Assembly: GCA_022822865.1 (NCBI GenBank)
Contig: JAJDYJ010000078.1
Location: forward strand, 1 to 46,846
From: Pseudomonadales bacterium
Lineage (GTDB): Bacteria > Pseudomonadota > Gammaproteobacteria > Pseudomonadales > Pseudohongiellaceae
Length of the DNA stretch: 46,846 nt
Direction: 5' to 3'
Shown: one piece after another, positions 1 to 8,843 of the stretch
How positions within the stretch are numbered: the stretch's first letter is position 1
How the letters are laid out: each line of letters starts with the position of its first letter
The notes under the pieces: generated by a model
What the model saw: the letters and a program-made list of their open reading frames with translations, nothing else
Told to the model about the DNA's origin: nothing
The model's database searches: none
Translations under genes and position numbers: made by a program

Positions 1-1923
1 GTCGTCCGGGTCTTCGGAATCAACAATCCCGTCGCCGTCCGTGTCGGTTCCGGCGACCGCCTTGACCGCGGTCAGACTCGCGGTGCCGCTGCCCGTGCCG
101 CCGGCGCCTGTACAACTGACTGTCAGATCGTGCGTTCCCGCGGAAAACGGTCCCACCGTCCGGGTTCCGCTGGTGGACAGGTTCGCGCTTCCGTACTTGC
201 AGGAGGTCGCGTCCGTGCTGGACCAGGTCAGGTCCACGGTGTCCGTGTCCGCGGTGACCGTCGTCGCGGAAAGACTGACGATGACCGAAGGAAGCGGAAC
301 CACGGTCAGTCTCGCCGTGTCGCTGTCCGAGCCGCCGGCCCCGGTACAGCTTACGGTAAAGCGGTACGCGCCCTTCGAATAGGGCCCAACCTTCTTGCTG
401 CCGGAAGTCCGGACCGTCGTTCCGTCCAGATCGCAGGACGTGGCGTCCGTACTGCTCCAGGACAAAGTGGACGTTCCGGTGTCGGCCGTGACCGTGGTCG
501 GACTGAAACTCGCCGAGACCACCGGCGGGTCGGGCGGCGGCGGAGGCGGTTCCTCCACCGTCAGTTTCGCCGTGCCGCTGGCCGAACCGCCGGGTCCGGT
601 GCAGCTTACGGTGAAATCGTAACTGCCTTGCGAATACGGCCCCACGCTTGCGCTGCCTCGTGTTGCCGCCGTTTTGCCTTCGCGGAAACACGAAGTCGCG
701 CCGGTGCTCGACCAGGACAGCGTGGACGTACCGGCGCCCGCCGTAATGGTCTCCGGATTCAGGCTCACCGTCACCGTGGGCGGGTCAGGCGCCTTTTCAG
801 CGGTCAGCGTGGCCGTATCGCTTGTTGTGCCGCCGGTTCCGGTGCAACTCACCGAGAACGTATGCTCGCCCGCCGTGAAAGGACCCAGACCCCGGACCGT
901 GCCGCTCGCGCCCCGTGTCCTGCCGTCGTAGCGGCAGGAATCGCTGTTGCTGCTGGTCCAGCTCAGGTTCACCGTGTCTTCGCCCGCGGTCACCCTTGAC
1001 CGGGACAGTGTAACGGAAACCGCGGGCGGCGGCGCGTCGACTTTCCACGTCGCCGTGTCCGACGCGGAGCCAAGACGGTTCGTACAGGAGACGGTCGCCG
1101 ATTTCGTTCCCGTCTGGCTGTAGGAATACGGCCCGAAGGTCTTCGAGCCCGACTTGGCGGCGGTCGCGCCGTCGAGGGTGCACGAATCCGCATTGGCGCC
1201 GGTCCAGGTTACCCGCGCCTTGTCCGATCCATTGGCCTTTACCGTAGCCGGGGAAACGCTCGCGCTCAAGGTAACGGCATTGATGGCCTCCCAGTTGATG
1301 GTGTGGGAGGTCGAGCCGCCGTCGCCGGAGCAGGAGAAGGTCAGGCTGTGCTTTCCGGCGGGATACGGACCCAGTGTGGCGGAGCCGCTGGTGGGGTATT
1401 TCGTGCCGGCAAGCATGCAGGACTTGGCGTTCGTCGCGGAATACGTCACGACGAAAGTGTCCTTGCCGGCTTCCAGAAGCGATTTGGAAAGCGTCGTCGT
1501 GATGACCGGCTTCGCGACGTTGTAGACCGTGACGGTCACGGTATTCGCGGCATAACCGGCCTTGCCGTTGTTCCAACACTCGACGAGTATGGATTTCGCT
1601 CCCGCGGTCGTCCAGGGGCCGATGGTCGCGCTGCCGGACGCGGCGCGGGATACTCCGTCCACCGAACAGTATCTGGCGTTCTGTCCGCTCCAGGTCAGGG
1701 TCGCCGTGCCGGAGGTGATCGGCACGCGGTCCGGCGCGACCGAAACGGTGAGGACGACCGGCGCCGATTGTTCGGGATTGTTCGAACCGCCGTTGGGATT
1801 GCTCTGACCGCTCTGGGCGTGAGCGGCCAGGGGAGTCAGAAAAAGCAACAGCGCCGCGAAAAGAACGCGGTGGACGGTGGCGGAAGGCAAAGACAGGGCG
1901 AGCGCGTGCTCGAGAGACGGCAT
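1..1923 (-). CDS. Secreted multi-domain protein with seven Ig-like Cys-paired repeats (partial, runs off left edge)
   Basis: The frame is open from the ATG at 1923 to the window edge (641 codons, no stop), so the 3' end lies outside. An AGGGAA ribosome site precedes the start. Residues 1 to about 38 form a signal peptide ending LAAHAQ. Seven repeats of about 80 residues follow, each with the pattern WSST-x-ATSC, then SG...VGPYS.G, then a TVSCTG-x-GG-x-SDTA strand, giving one Cys pair per repeat, probably a disulphide across a beta-sandwich. Repeats 1-3 are divergent and repeats 4-7 are close copies. Pro-rich linkers precede repeats 4 to 6. The last visible residues, DTDGDGIVDSEDPDD, are a thrombospondin type 3-like calcium motif. 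I infer an exported or cell-surface protein; the function of its missing C-terminus is unknown. Larger open frames on the other strand and phase here are shadows. Confidence 0.85.
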   Translation of the reverse strand, partial: MPSLEHALALSLPSATVHRVLFAALLLFLTPLAAHAQSGQSNPNGGSNNPEQSAPVVLTVSVAPDRVPITSGTATLTWSGQNARYCSVDGVSRAASGSATIGPWTTAGAKSILVECWNNGKAGYAANTVTVTVYNVAKPVITTTLSKSLLEAGKDTFVVTYSATNAKSCMLAGTKYPTSGSATLGPYPAGKHSLTFSCSGDGGSTSHTINWEAINAVTLSASVSPATVKANGSDKARVTWTGANADSCTLDGATAAKSGSKTFGPYSYSQTGTKSATVSCTNRLGSASDTATWKVDAPPPAVSVTLSRSRVTAGEDTVNLSWTSSNSDSCRYDGRTRGASGTVRGLGPFTAGEHTFSVSCTGTGGTTSDTATLTAEKAPDPPTVTVSLNPETITAGAGTSTLSWSSTGATSCFREGKTAATRGSASVGPYSQGSYDFTVSCTGPGGSASGTAKLTVEEPPPPPPDPPVVSASFSPTTVTADTGTSTLSWSSTDATSCDLDGTTVRTSGSKKVGPYSKGAYRFTVSCTGAGGSDSDTARLTVVPLPSVIVSLSATTVTADTDTVDLTWSSTDATSCKYGSANLSTSGTRTVGPFSAGTHDLTVSCTGAGGTGSGTASLTAVKAVAGTDTDGDGIVDSEDPDD

Positions 1924-2080
1924 GTGAATTCCCTTTCAGGATTACGGTTTTTGTTCTGGCGATACAATCCTTTTCGGTTAATGCTTCCGGTTCTTTAGCG
2001 TTCCTTACCCAGGACCGATCCGAACTTGCCAAAATTTCGGGGAGATTGCCCCAATCAAAAAGTCAGTGTGCTTTGGGATG

Positions 2081-2120
2081 ATAAAGAAAGCCCGGGACGA
2101 CTGATGCCGACCCGGGCTTT
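2081..2120 (-). terminator. Rho-independent terminator of groES-groEL
   Basis: A perfect 10-bp stem (AAAGCCCGGG at 2087-2096 paired with CCCGGGCTTT at 2111-2120) with a 14-base loop lies about 30 bases past the groEL stop. On the minus strand it is followed by a T-rich run (CTTTCTTTAT), the form of an intrinsic terminator. It separates groEL from the Ig-repeat gene downstream on the same strand. Confidence 0.85.
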
Positions 2121-2151
2121 GTATTGCTCCGATTGTGGCGAACGGGCGTGA

Positions 2152-3798
<1,647 letters not shown>

Positions 3799-3835
3799 CT
3801 ATGTCAATAAACTGCGTTCGTGTCCGAGGCGCCGA

Positions 3836-4126
3836 TCAGCCCTCGATGACACCGTAGATTTCGCTTTCCGACAGGATCAGCAATTCTTCGTCGCCGACCT
3901 TGATCGTATTGCTGGAGTACTTGCCGAAGACGACGGTATCGCCGACCTTGACGTCCACCGGTTGCGAACTGCCGTCTTCGAGCCGCTTGCCCGGGCCTAC
4001 CGCCAGCACTTCGCCTTGCGCAGGCTTCTCGGCGGCGGATCCCGGAAGCACGATGCCACCTGACGTGGTGGTTTCCTCTTCGGTGCGTCGAACGACGACG
4101 CGATCTTGTAAGGGGCGGATATTCAT
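3836..4126 (-). CDS. groES: Co-chaperonin GroES (Hsp10)
   Basis: This is the 10-kDa lid of the GroEL chamber, 96 residues long. It starts [14 protein letters not shown], has the mobile-loop region around [16 protein letters not shown] that contacts GroEL, and ends [10 protein letters not shown] chose the ATG at 4126 because an AGGAG site lies eight bases upstream and the family begins MNIRPL. A GTG nine bases further upstream in frame would add MTI and is unlikely. It is the first gene of the groES-groEL operon. Confidence 0.97.
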   Translation of the reverse strand: MNIRPLQDRVVVRRTEEETTTSGGIVLPGSAAEKPAQGEVLAVGPGKRLEDGSSQPVDVKVGDTVVFGKYSSNTIKVGDEELLILSESEIYGVIEG

Positions 4127-4267
4127 TATGGTCACTCCTGGTCACGCGAAAATTGAACAGAGCCCGAACCGGCCCCACCCGGTCAGCTTCTGTAATCTGG
4201 GTCCTATGGCTGTTTCGGCCGGCCGCTCCGGTAATCCGGAACGTGCCGCGCCTGTAGCCGGGGACGT

Positions 4268-4296
4268 TTATGGGGATAGCGCCGAAAAATTCAATA
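4268..4296 (-). promoter_or_regulatory. Sigma-32-type heat-shock promoter for groES-groEL
   Basis: Read on the minus strand, TTGAA (4290-4294) and CCCCAT (4270-4275) are separated by 14 bases. This matches the RpoH consensus (CTTGAA, 13-15 bases, CCCCAT), and the GC-rich spacer end resembles the E. coli groE promoter. It lies about 145 bases upstream of the groES start. I saw no convincing CIRCE repeat, so control by RpoH rather than HrcA is inferred. Confidence 0.75.
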
Positions 4297-4376
4297 GTAA
4301 ATTTCGAGGCGTATTTTCAAGGACGCGGAATATACCACTTTTTTTCGCCGACCGGATAGGCGGGAATCCGTGCTTC

Positions 4377-4865
4377 TCAGCGATCGTCCTGATCTTCGAG
4401 CCGGTCCGATTCGGGGCTCTGCTTCGAATACTCGCCTTCGTATACATTGCCCGCGCCGCCCGGGCCTCGTTTGGAGTGAACATGAAACCCGGCCTGCTGA
4501 TTGACCTGTACGGCCCAGATGCCCCGACCGATCAGCCAGGCCGCAACGGGCCCGCGCAATGGCGGGGTCAGAAAGACGAAACCGAGGGCATCGGTGATGA
4601 AGCCCGGCGTCAGCAGCAAGGCGCCCGCGGCAGCGATCAGCATGCCTTCGACGATTTCCTTCGCGGGCAACTCACCGGTCTCGAGACGCTGCCGGGCGCG
4701 CAACAAGGTGCGCAAGCCTTGCCGTTTCAGAATCTGGATGCCGACTACCGCGGTCAAGACGACGAGGCCGACGGTCCACAAGCCGCCGATATGGCCGGCG
4801 ACTTCGAACAGCAGCAACATCTCCAGCAGGGGAACGGCGATGAAAAACAGCAATAAAATGCGCAA
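4377..4865 (-). CDS. fxsA: FxsA family inner-membrane protein
   Basis: FxsA proteins are small cytoplasmic-membrane proteins; in E. coli over-expression relieves F-plasmid exclusion of phage T7, and the normal role is unclear. The 162-residue product has hydrophobic segments at about residues 2-25, 28-48 and 73-98, with the family block GLRTLLRARQRLETGELPA and the motif LLLTPGFITDALGF. The C-terminal tail is charged. The start is a TTG preceded by AAGGAT at good spacing; the family begins right at this hydrophobic segment. In E. coli fxsA also lies close to groES-groEL, so the context agrees. Its start is only 21 bases from that of the divergent alkyltransferase-like gene. Confidence 0.9.
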   Translation of the reverse strand: MRILLLFFIAVPLLEMLLLFEVAGHIGGLWTVGLVVLTAVVGIQILKRQGLRTLLRARQRLETGELPAKEIVEGMLIAAAGALLLTPGFITDALGFVFLTPPLRGPVAAWLIGRGIWAVQVNQQAGFHVHSKRGPGGAGNVYEGEYSKQSPESDRLEDQDDR

Positions 4866-4886
4866 GGCGGTTATCCTTCAACGGGC

Positions 4887-5192
4887 ATGAGCGTCAATCA
4901 GGAAAAAATATGGCATATCGTGGCCCGAATTCCGAGGGGCAAGGTTGCCACTTACGGTCAGGTAGCCGAACTCGCCGGCCTGCCCGGCCGCGCCCGCCTC
5001 GTCGGCCATACCTTGAGCAATCTTCCGGCGGGAACCCGGCTGCCGTGGCATCGTGTGATCAACAGCCGCGGCCGGCTTTCCTTTCCCCCCGGAAGCAGCC
5101 GACATGCGCTTCAGCAACGGCGGCTCGAGGCCGAAGGGGTACGCTTCGAACACGAAAGACTCTCCCTCACCCGCTATCGATGGCGCATTTAG
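4887..5192 (+). CDS. Alkyltransferase-like protein (ATL; DNA alkylation damage recognition)
   Basis: This 101-residue protein belongs to the O6-alkylguanine DNA alkyltransferase C-terminal domain family. It has the DNA-binding helix region VATYGQVAELAGLPGRARLVGHTL and the active-site region LPWHRVINSRGR. The usual nucleophile motif PCHRV is PWHRV here, so Trp replaces the catalytic Cys. Such ATL proteins (E. coli YbaZ/AtlA, S. pombe Atl1) bind O6-alkylguanine without repairing it and hand it to nucleotide excision repair. Its stop overlaps the stop of the convergent ampG by four bases, and it is divergent from fxsA. Confidence 0.92.
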   Translation: MSVNQEKIWHIVARIPRGKVATYGQVAELAGLPGRARLVGHTLSNLPAGTRLPWHRVINSRGRLSFPPGSSRHALQQRRLEAEGVRFEHERLSLTRYRWRI

Positions 5193-6547
5193 GACGGCGC
5201 GCCGGTTTCGGCCGCCCGGTGATTTTCCAGCATTTTCGACAGCCAGACGAGAATGAGCAGGGCCGGGATGACCATGAGCGTAGTGAGTACGAAAAACAGC
5301 GCCCAATTGCCGCCGAGGCCGTCGACGATGGCGCCGCTGCCGGCTGCGAGCGTGGTGCGGCCGAAATTCGAGATCGAGGTCATCAGGGCGAACTGGGTGC
5401 CCGTATACGTGCGGCTGGCGAAATAGGAAATGAAGGAAACCGCGCAGACCGTGGCAAATGCGGCGGTGAAATTATCGACCAGCAAGGTAACGACAAACAG
5501 CCACGGCGCCGGCCCCACTTCGGCCATCACGGCGTACAGCAGATTGCTCGACGCCATGGCTATGCCTCCGACCATCATGCCGCGGACGATGCCGAAGCGG
5601 GTGTTGATGAACGCCCCGATCAACGAAAAAACAATGGTCATTCCGCCGCCGAGAAAATTGCGGTACAGGGCGATCTCGTCGTTGCTGAAACCGAGTTCGA
5701 CGTAGAAGACCAGGGACATTCTGCCGAGCATCGCTTCACCCAGGCGAAAACTGAACAGGAACAGCAGAATTCCGACGGCAAGCTGCAAGCCGCAACGCTG
5801 GAAGAATTCGCCGAAGGGATCGATCAGGGTTTCGCGCAGCCATTGGTATCGCGCGTTCGAAGGGCCGGGCGCCATGGCGTCGGCTTCTGCCGCGAGGCTC
5901 TCGTCATCGTCGACGGGCGGCGGCGAAAACACCACGATCAGCATCAGCGCCAGCACGAAAAAGGTCAGGAGACGGTACACTTCGGGCCAACTGAAGCCGA
6001 GCATTTCGCCGCCGAGCAGCAAGGCCAGGGTGCCGCCCAGGAAGGTAAAGCCGGTTTGCCAGCCGGCGCCGGCGAGGGCCGAAGCGTACGGAATCTTTTC
6101 GTCCATTTCGCTGCGTCTGAACAGTTTTACGCGATAGGCGTCGATGGCCACGTCCTGCGTCGCCGAGACCGAGGAAATACCCAGGGCGTATATTCCGACC
6201 AGCAGCAGATTGTCAGCCGGACTCGCGCCGCTGATGAGCCACATCAGCAAGATGAGAAATGCCTGGCACAACAGGATCCAGGACCGGTATTGCCCGAACA
6301 TCCGATGCAGCAAGGGGATCCGGAACTGGTCGACAAGCGGCGCCCAGATCCAGTTGATCGAATAGATCGTGGCCACTACGCCGATATAGCCGATGGCGCT
6401 GCGCGACAGCCCTTCGGCCTGCATCCACAAGGTCAGCACCGACCCGTGCAATACCCAGGGAAAACCGCTGGAAATCCCGATCAGGAAAGCGACGGCCAGG
6501 CGGCGGTCGGAGAGCGATTTTACGAAATGAACGGCTTGGGGCTGCAT
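5189..6547 (-). CDS. ampG: AmpG-family muropeptide permease (MFS)
   Basis: AmpG imports anhydro-muropeptides (GlcNAc-anhydroMurNAc peptides) from periplasm to cytoplasm for cell-wall recycling. The 452-residue product is a polytopic membrane protein with about 12 hydrophobic segments. The N-terminal region is typical: FLIGISSGFPWVLHGSVLTLWMQAEG, then IGYIGVVATIYSINWIWAPLVDQ and the SATQDVAIDAYRV motif. AGGGAG lies just upstream of the ATG. ampD and ampE, of the same recycling and beta-lactamase-signalling pathway, lie 5 kb away on the same strand. Related MFS families cannot be wholly excluded, but AmpG fits best. Confidence 0.88.
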   Translation of the reverse strand: MQPQAVHFVKSLSDRRLAVAFLIGISSGFPWVLHGSVLTLWMQAEGLSRSAIGYIGVVATIYSINWIWAPLVDQFRIPLLHRMFGQYRSWILLCQAFLILLMWLISGASPADNLLLVGIYALGISSVSATQDVAIDAYRVKLFRRSEMDEKIPYASALAGAGWQTGFTFLGGTLALLLGGEMLGFSWPEVYRLLTFFVLALMLIVVFSPPPVDDDESLAAEADAMAPGPSNARYQWLRETLIDPFGEFFQRCGLQLAVGILLFLFSFRLGEAMLGRMSLVFYVELGFSNDEIALYRNFLGGGMTIVFSLIGAFINTRFGIVRGMMVGGIAMASSNLLYAVMAEVGPAPWLFVVTLLVDNFTAAFATVCAVSFISYFASRTYTGTQFALMTSISNFGRTTLAAGSGAIVDGLGGNWALFFVLTTLMVIPALLILVWLSKMLENHRAAETGAPS

Positions 6548-6608
6548 GCTGCTCCCTGGAAGGTTCCGCCTTAGGGTTCACAAAAGCGGGTTCGCAAAAA
6601 AGAGGGGT

Positions 6609-7094
6609 TCAGTCCCTGAAGTTGACGTATTGCAGGGGCAGTTCCGGTTTGGCTTCCTTGACCAGGGCGATCACGTTTTGCAGATCGTCGCGTTTCTTGC
6701 CGGCGACGCGCACCTGGCCGCCCTGAATCGAGGCCTGCACCTTGAGTTTGGATGACTTGACCAATTTCACCAGTTCCCGCGCCAGATCGGATTCGATCCC
6801 TTGCCGCACCGCCAGCGCCATGCTCGCGGTCTTGCCGGCAAGTTCCACGCCGCCTTCCTCGAAGCTGCGCGTGTCGACGCTACGCTTGACGAGTTTGCCG
6901 CGCAGGATGTCGAGCATCTGGTGAATCTGGAACTCGGCCTCGGCCTTCACCTGGATGACGTTGTCTCCCGCCATCTCGAAACTGGCGTCCACGCCCTTGA
7001 AATCGAACCGGTTGCCGACTTCCCGATTCGCCTGATCGAGCGCATTCGCGACTTCGTGCATGTCGACTTCGGAGACGATATCGAACGATGGCAT
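6609..7094 (-). CDS. yajQ: YajQ family nucleotide-binding protein
   Basis: This 161-residue soluble protein has the full YajQ form: MPSFDIVSEVDMHEVANALDQ at the start, NRFDFKG, and a C-terminus of KRDDLQNVIALVKE ending PLQYVNFRD. The family has two ferredoxin-like domains. Members bind cyclic di-GMP in Xanthomonas and Pseudomonas and act with a transcription regulator; others bind nucleotides or RNA. Which applies here is not visible. GGGGGAA precedes the ATG. It lies 50 bases after aceF and could be read through from that operon, the place where lpd would be found in many gammaproteobacteria. Confidence 0.95.
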   Translation of the reverse strand: MPSFDIVSEVDMHEVANALDQANREVGNRFDFKGVDASFEMAGDNVIQVKAEAEFQIHQMLDILRGKLVKRSVDTRSFEEGGVELAGKTASMALAVRQGIESDLARELVKLVKSSKLKVQASIQGGQVRVAGKKRDDLQNVIALVKEAKPELPLQYVNFRD

Positions 7095-7144
7095 ATGGAG
7101 TTCCCCCGGTTGGTGCGGAAAAGCCGCAGTCTATCAGAAGGCAA

Positions 7145-8809
7145 TCACAGCAACAGCCGCCGGATGTCGCCGAGCAAGGCCGCGAGATGGGCGGCGAAGC
7201 GGCCGCCGTCGACGCCGTTGACGGCCTTGTGGTCGTAGGTCAGGGTCAGGGGCAGCATCGTGCGGGGTACGAATTCTCCATCGCGCCAGACCGGCTTTAC
7301 CGCGGTGCGGGCAACGCCGAGGATCGCCACTTCCGGGGCGTTGACGATGGGAACGAATCCCGTGCCGCCGATGGCGCCGAGACTCGAAATCGTGAAACAG
7401 GCGCCTTGCATGTCATCCGGGGTCAATTTGCGTTCGCGCGCCTTGACCGAAGCCTCGGCCACCTCTTCCGCGAGCTGCCAGATGTTCTTCCGATCGACAT
7501 CGCGGATGACCGGCACGACCAGGCCCGCTTCGGTGGCGACGGCGACGCCGATATGCACGTATTTCTTCCGGATGACGTATTCGCCGGAGGAATGGATCGA
7601 TACGTTGAACTGGGGGAATTCCTGCAGCGTTTGCGCACAGGCCTTGAGCAGGAAAGGCAGCGGGGTCAGTTTCACTCCGCGGCTTTCGGCTTCGGCTTTC
7701 AGGCCGGCGCGGAATTCCTCGAGTTCGGTGACGTCGGCTTCCTCGAACTGCGCCACATGGGGCACGGCCAGCCAACTGCGATGCATGTTCGCGGCCGTTA
7801 CTTTCGCGAGCTTGGCGCGCGGAACCTGTTCCACTTCGCCGAAACGGGAGAAATCGACGTCCGGCACGGCTGAAGGAGCCACGCCGGCCGCCGGACGGCC
7901 GATGCTTGACTTGACGAATTCGTGCACGTCTTCCTTGACGATGCGTCCGCGGGCGCCGCTGCCTTTCAGCAATGTCAGGTCGACGCCGAGTTCCCGCGCG
8001 AGCTTGCGCACGGCGGGACCGGCATAGACATTCGCACCGGAGTCCGCGCCCGCCGCATCCGCCGAAGCGGGAGCCGAACCCGGAGCAGCGGGAGGCGGAG
8101 CAGCCGGCGCGGCCTTTTGCGGTTCGGGCGCCGGTTCCGCGGCAATGCCGGAGGGCGCGGGTTCGGGAGCTTCTTCCGCCTGCTCCACGCGCATACGCAA
8201 AATTGCCGCGCCCGTCTTCACCTGCGCGCCGATCTCGACGAGCACGGACTCGACCGTACCGGCATGGGGCGAGGGAACTTCCATCGCCGCCTTGTCGGAT
8301 TCGAGGGTGAGCAGCGGATCGTCCACGGCGATCGTGTCGCCGGCTTTCACATGGATTTCGATAACATCGACTGCGTCGTCCGTGCCGAGGTCGGGTATCG
8401 CGATCTCGATGATTTCCCGGTCCGCCGCGGCGCTCGCCTGCCGCGGCTCTTCCGCGGCTTGCGCCGGCGGCTCGACTTCACGCTGTTCCGCCTCCGCCGC
8501 GGGCTCCGGCTGCGCGGGCGCGGGTTCCGCCTCGGCCTCCGGCTCTTCCACCGGCTCGGCGACCGGCGTTCCGGCGGTTTCCAGAGTCAGAATTTCGGCG
8601 CCCGTTGTCACCTGATCGCCGAGATTGACGGCGATACTCTTGATCACGCCGGCCATGGGCGCGGGGATTTCCATGGCGGCCTTGTCGCTTTCGAGCACGA
8701 GCAGGGAATCGTTTTCCTCCACGGCCTGGCCGACCGATACGGGAATCTCGATGACTTCCACATCGCCCGCATCGCCGAGTTCCGGCACCTTGATGATTTC
8801 CGTCGCCAA
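7145..8809 (-). CDS. aceF: Pyruvate dehydrogenase complex E2 (dihydrolipoamide acetyltransferase)
   Basis: E2 carries acetyl groups on lipoyl arms and transfers them to CoA in the pyruvate dehydrogenase core. The 554-residue product has two lipoyl domains (about 1-80 and 130-210), each with the lipoylation motif ESDKAAME. Ala/Pro/Glu-rich linkers follow, then the E1/E3-binding domain (VRKLARELGVDLTLLKGSGARGRI) and the catalytic domain ending with the active-site His motif YDHKAVNGVDGGRF. Two lipoyl domains are fewer than the three in E. coli. The start is TTG at 8809, with GGA five bases upstream; the family begins at this lipoyl strand (MATEIIKVPELG). It lies 34 bases after aceE. No lpd (E3) gene follows. 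Confidence 0.97.
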   Translation of the reverse strand: MATEIIKVPELGDAGDVEVIEIPVSVGQAVEENDSLLVLESDKAAMEIPAPMAGVIKSIAVNLGDQVTTGAEILTLETAGTPVAEPVEEPEAEAEPAPAQPEPAAEAEQREVEPPAQAAEEPRQASAAADREIIEIAIPDLGTDDAVDVIEIHVKAGDTIAVDDPLLTLESDKAAMEVPSPHAGTVESVLVEIGAQVKTGAAILRMRVEQAEEAPEPAPSGIAAEPAPEPQKAAPAAPPPAAPGSAPASADAAGADSGANVYAGPAVRKLARELGVDLTLLKGSGARGRIVKEDVHEFVKSSIGRPAAGVAPSAVPDVDFSRFGEVEQVPRAKLAKVTAANMHRSWLAVPHVAQFEEADVTELEEFRAGLKAEAESRGVKLTPLPFLLKACAQTLQEFPQFNVSIHSSGEYVIRKKYVHIGVAVATEAGLVVPVIRDVDRKNIWQLAEEVAEASVKARERKLTPDDMQGACFTISSLGAIGGTGFVPIVNAPEVAILGVARTAVKPVWRDGEFVPRTMLPLTLTYDHKAVNGVDGGRFAAHLAALLGDIRRLLL

Positions 8810-8843
8810 TTGCGTCCGCTCCCGTTTGCCGATTCGTCCGCCG

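Noticed and set aside
797..2032. Long open frame on the minus strand, Arg-rich product
   Set aside because: It lies in another phase of the Ig-repeat gene. Its product is Arg/Gly-rich without motif, whereas the frame from 1923 has a signal peptide, ribosome site and seven clear repeats.
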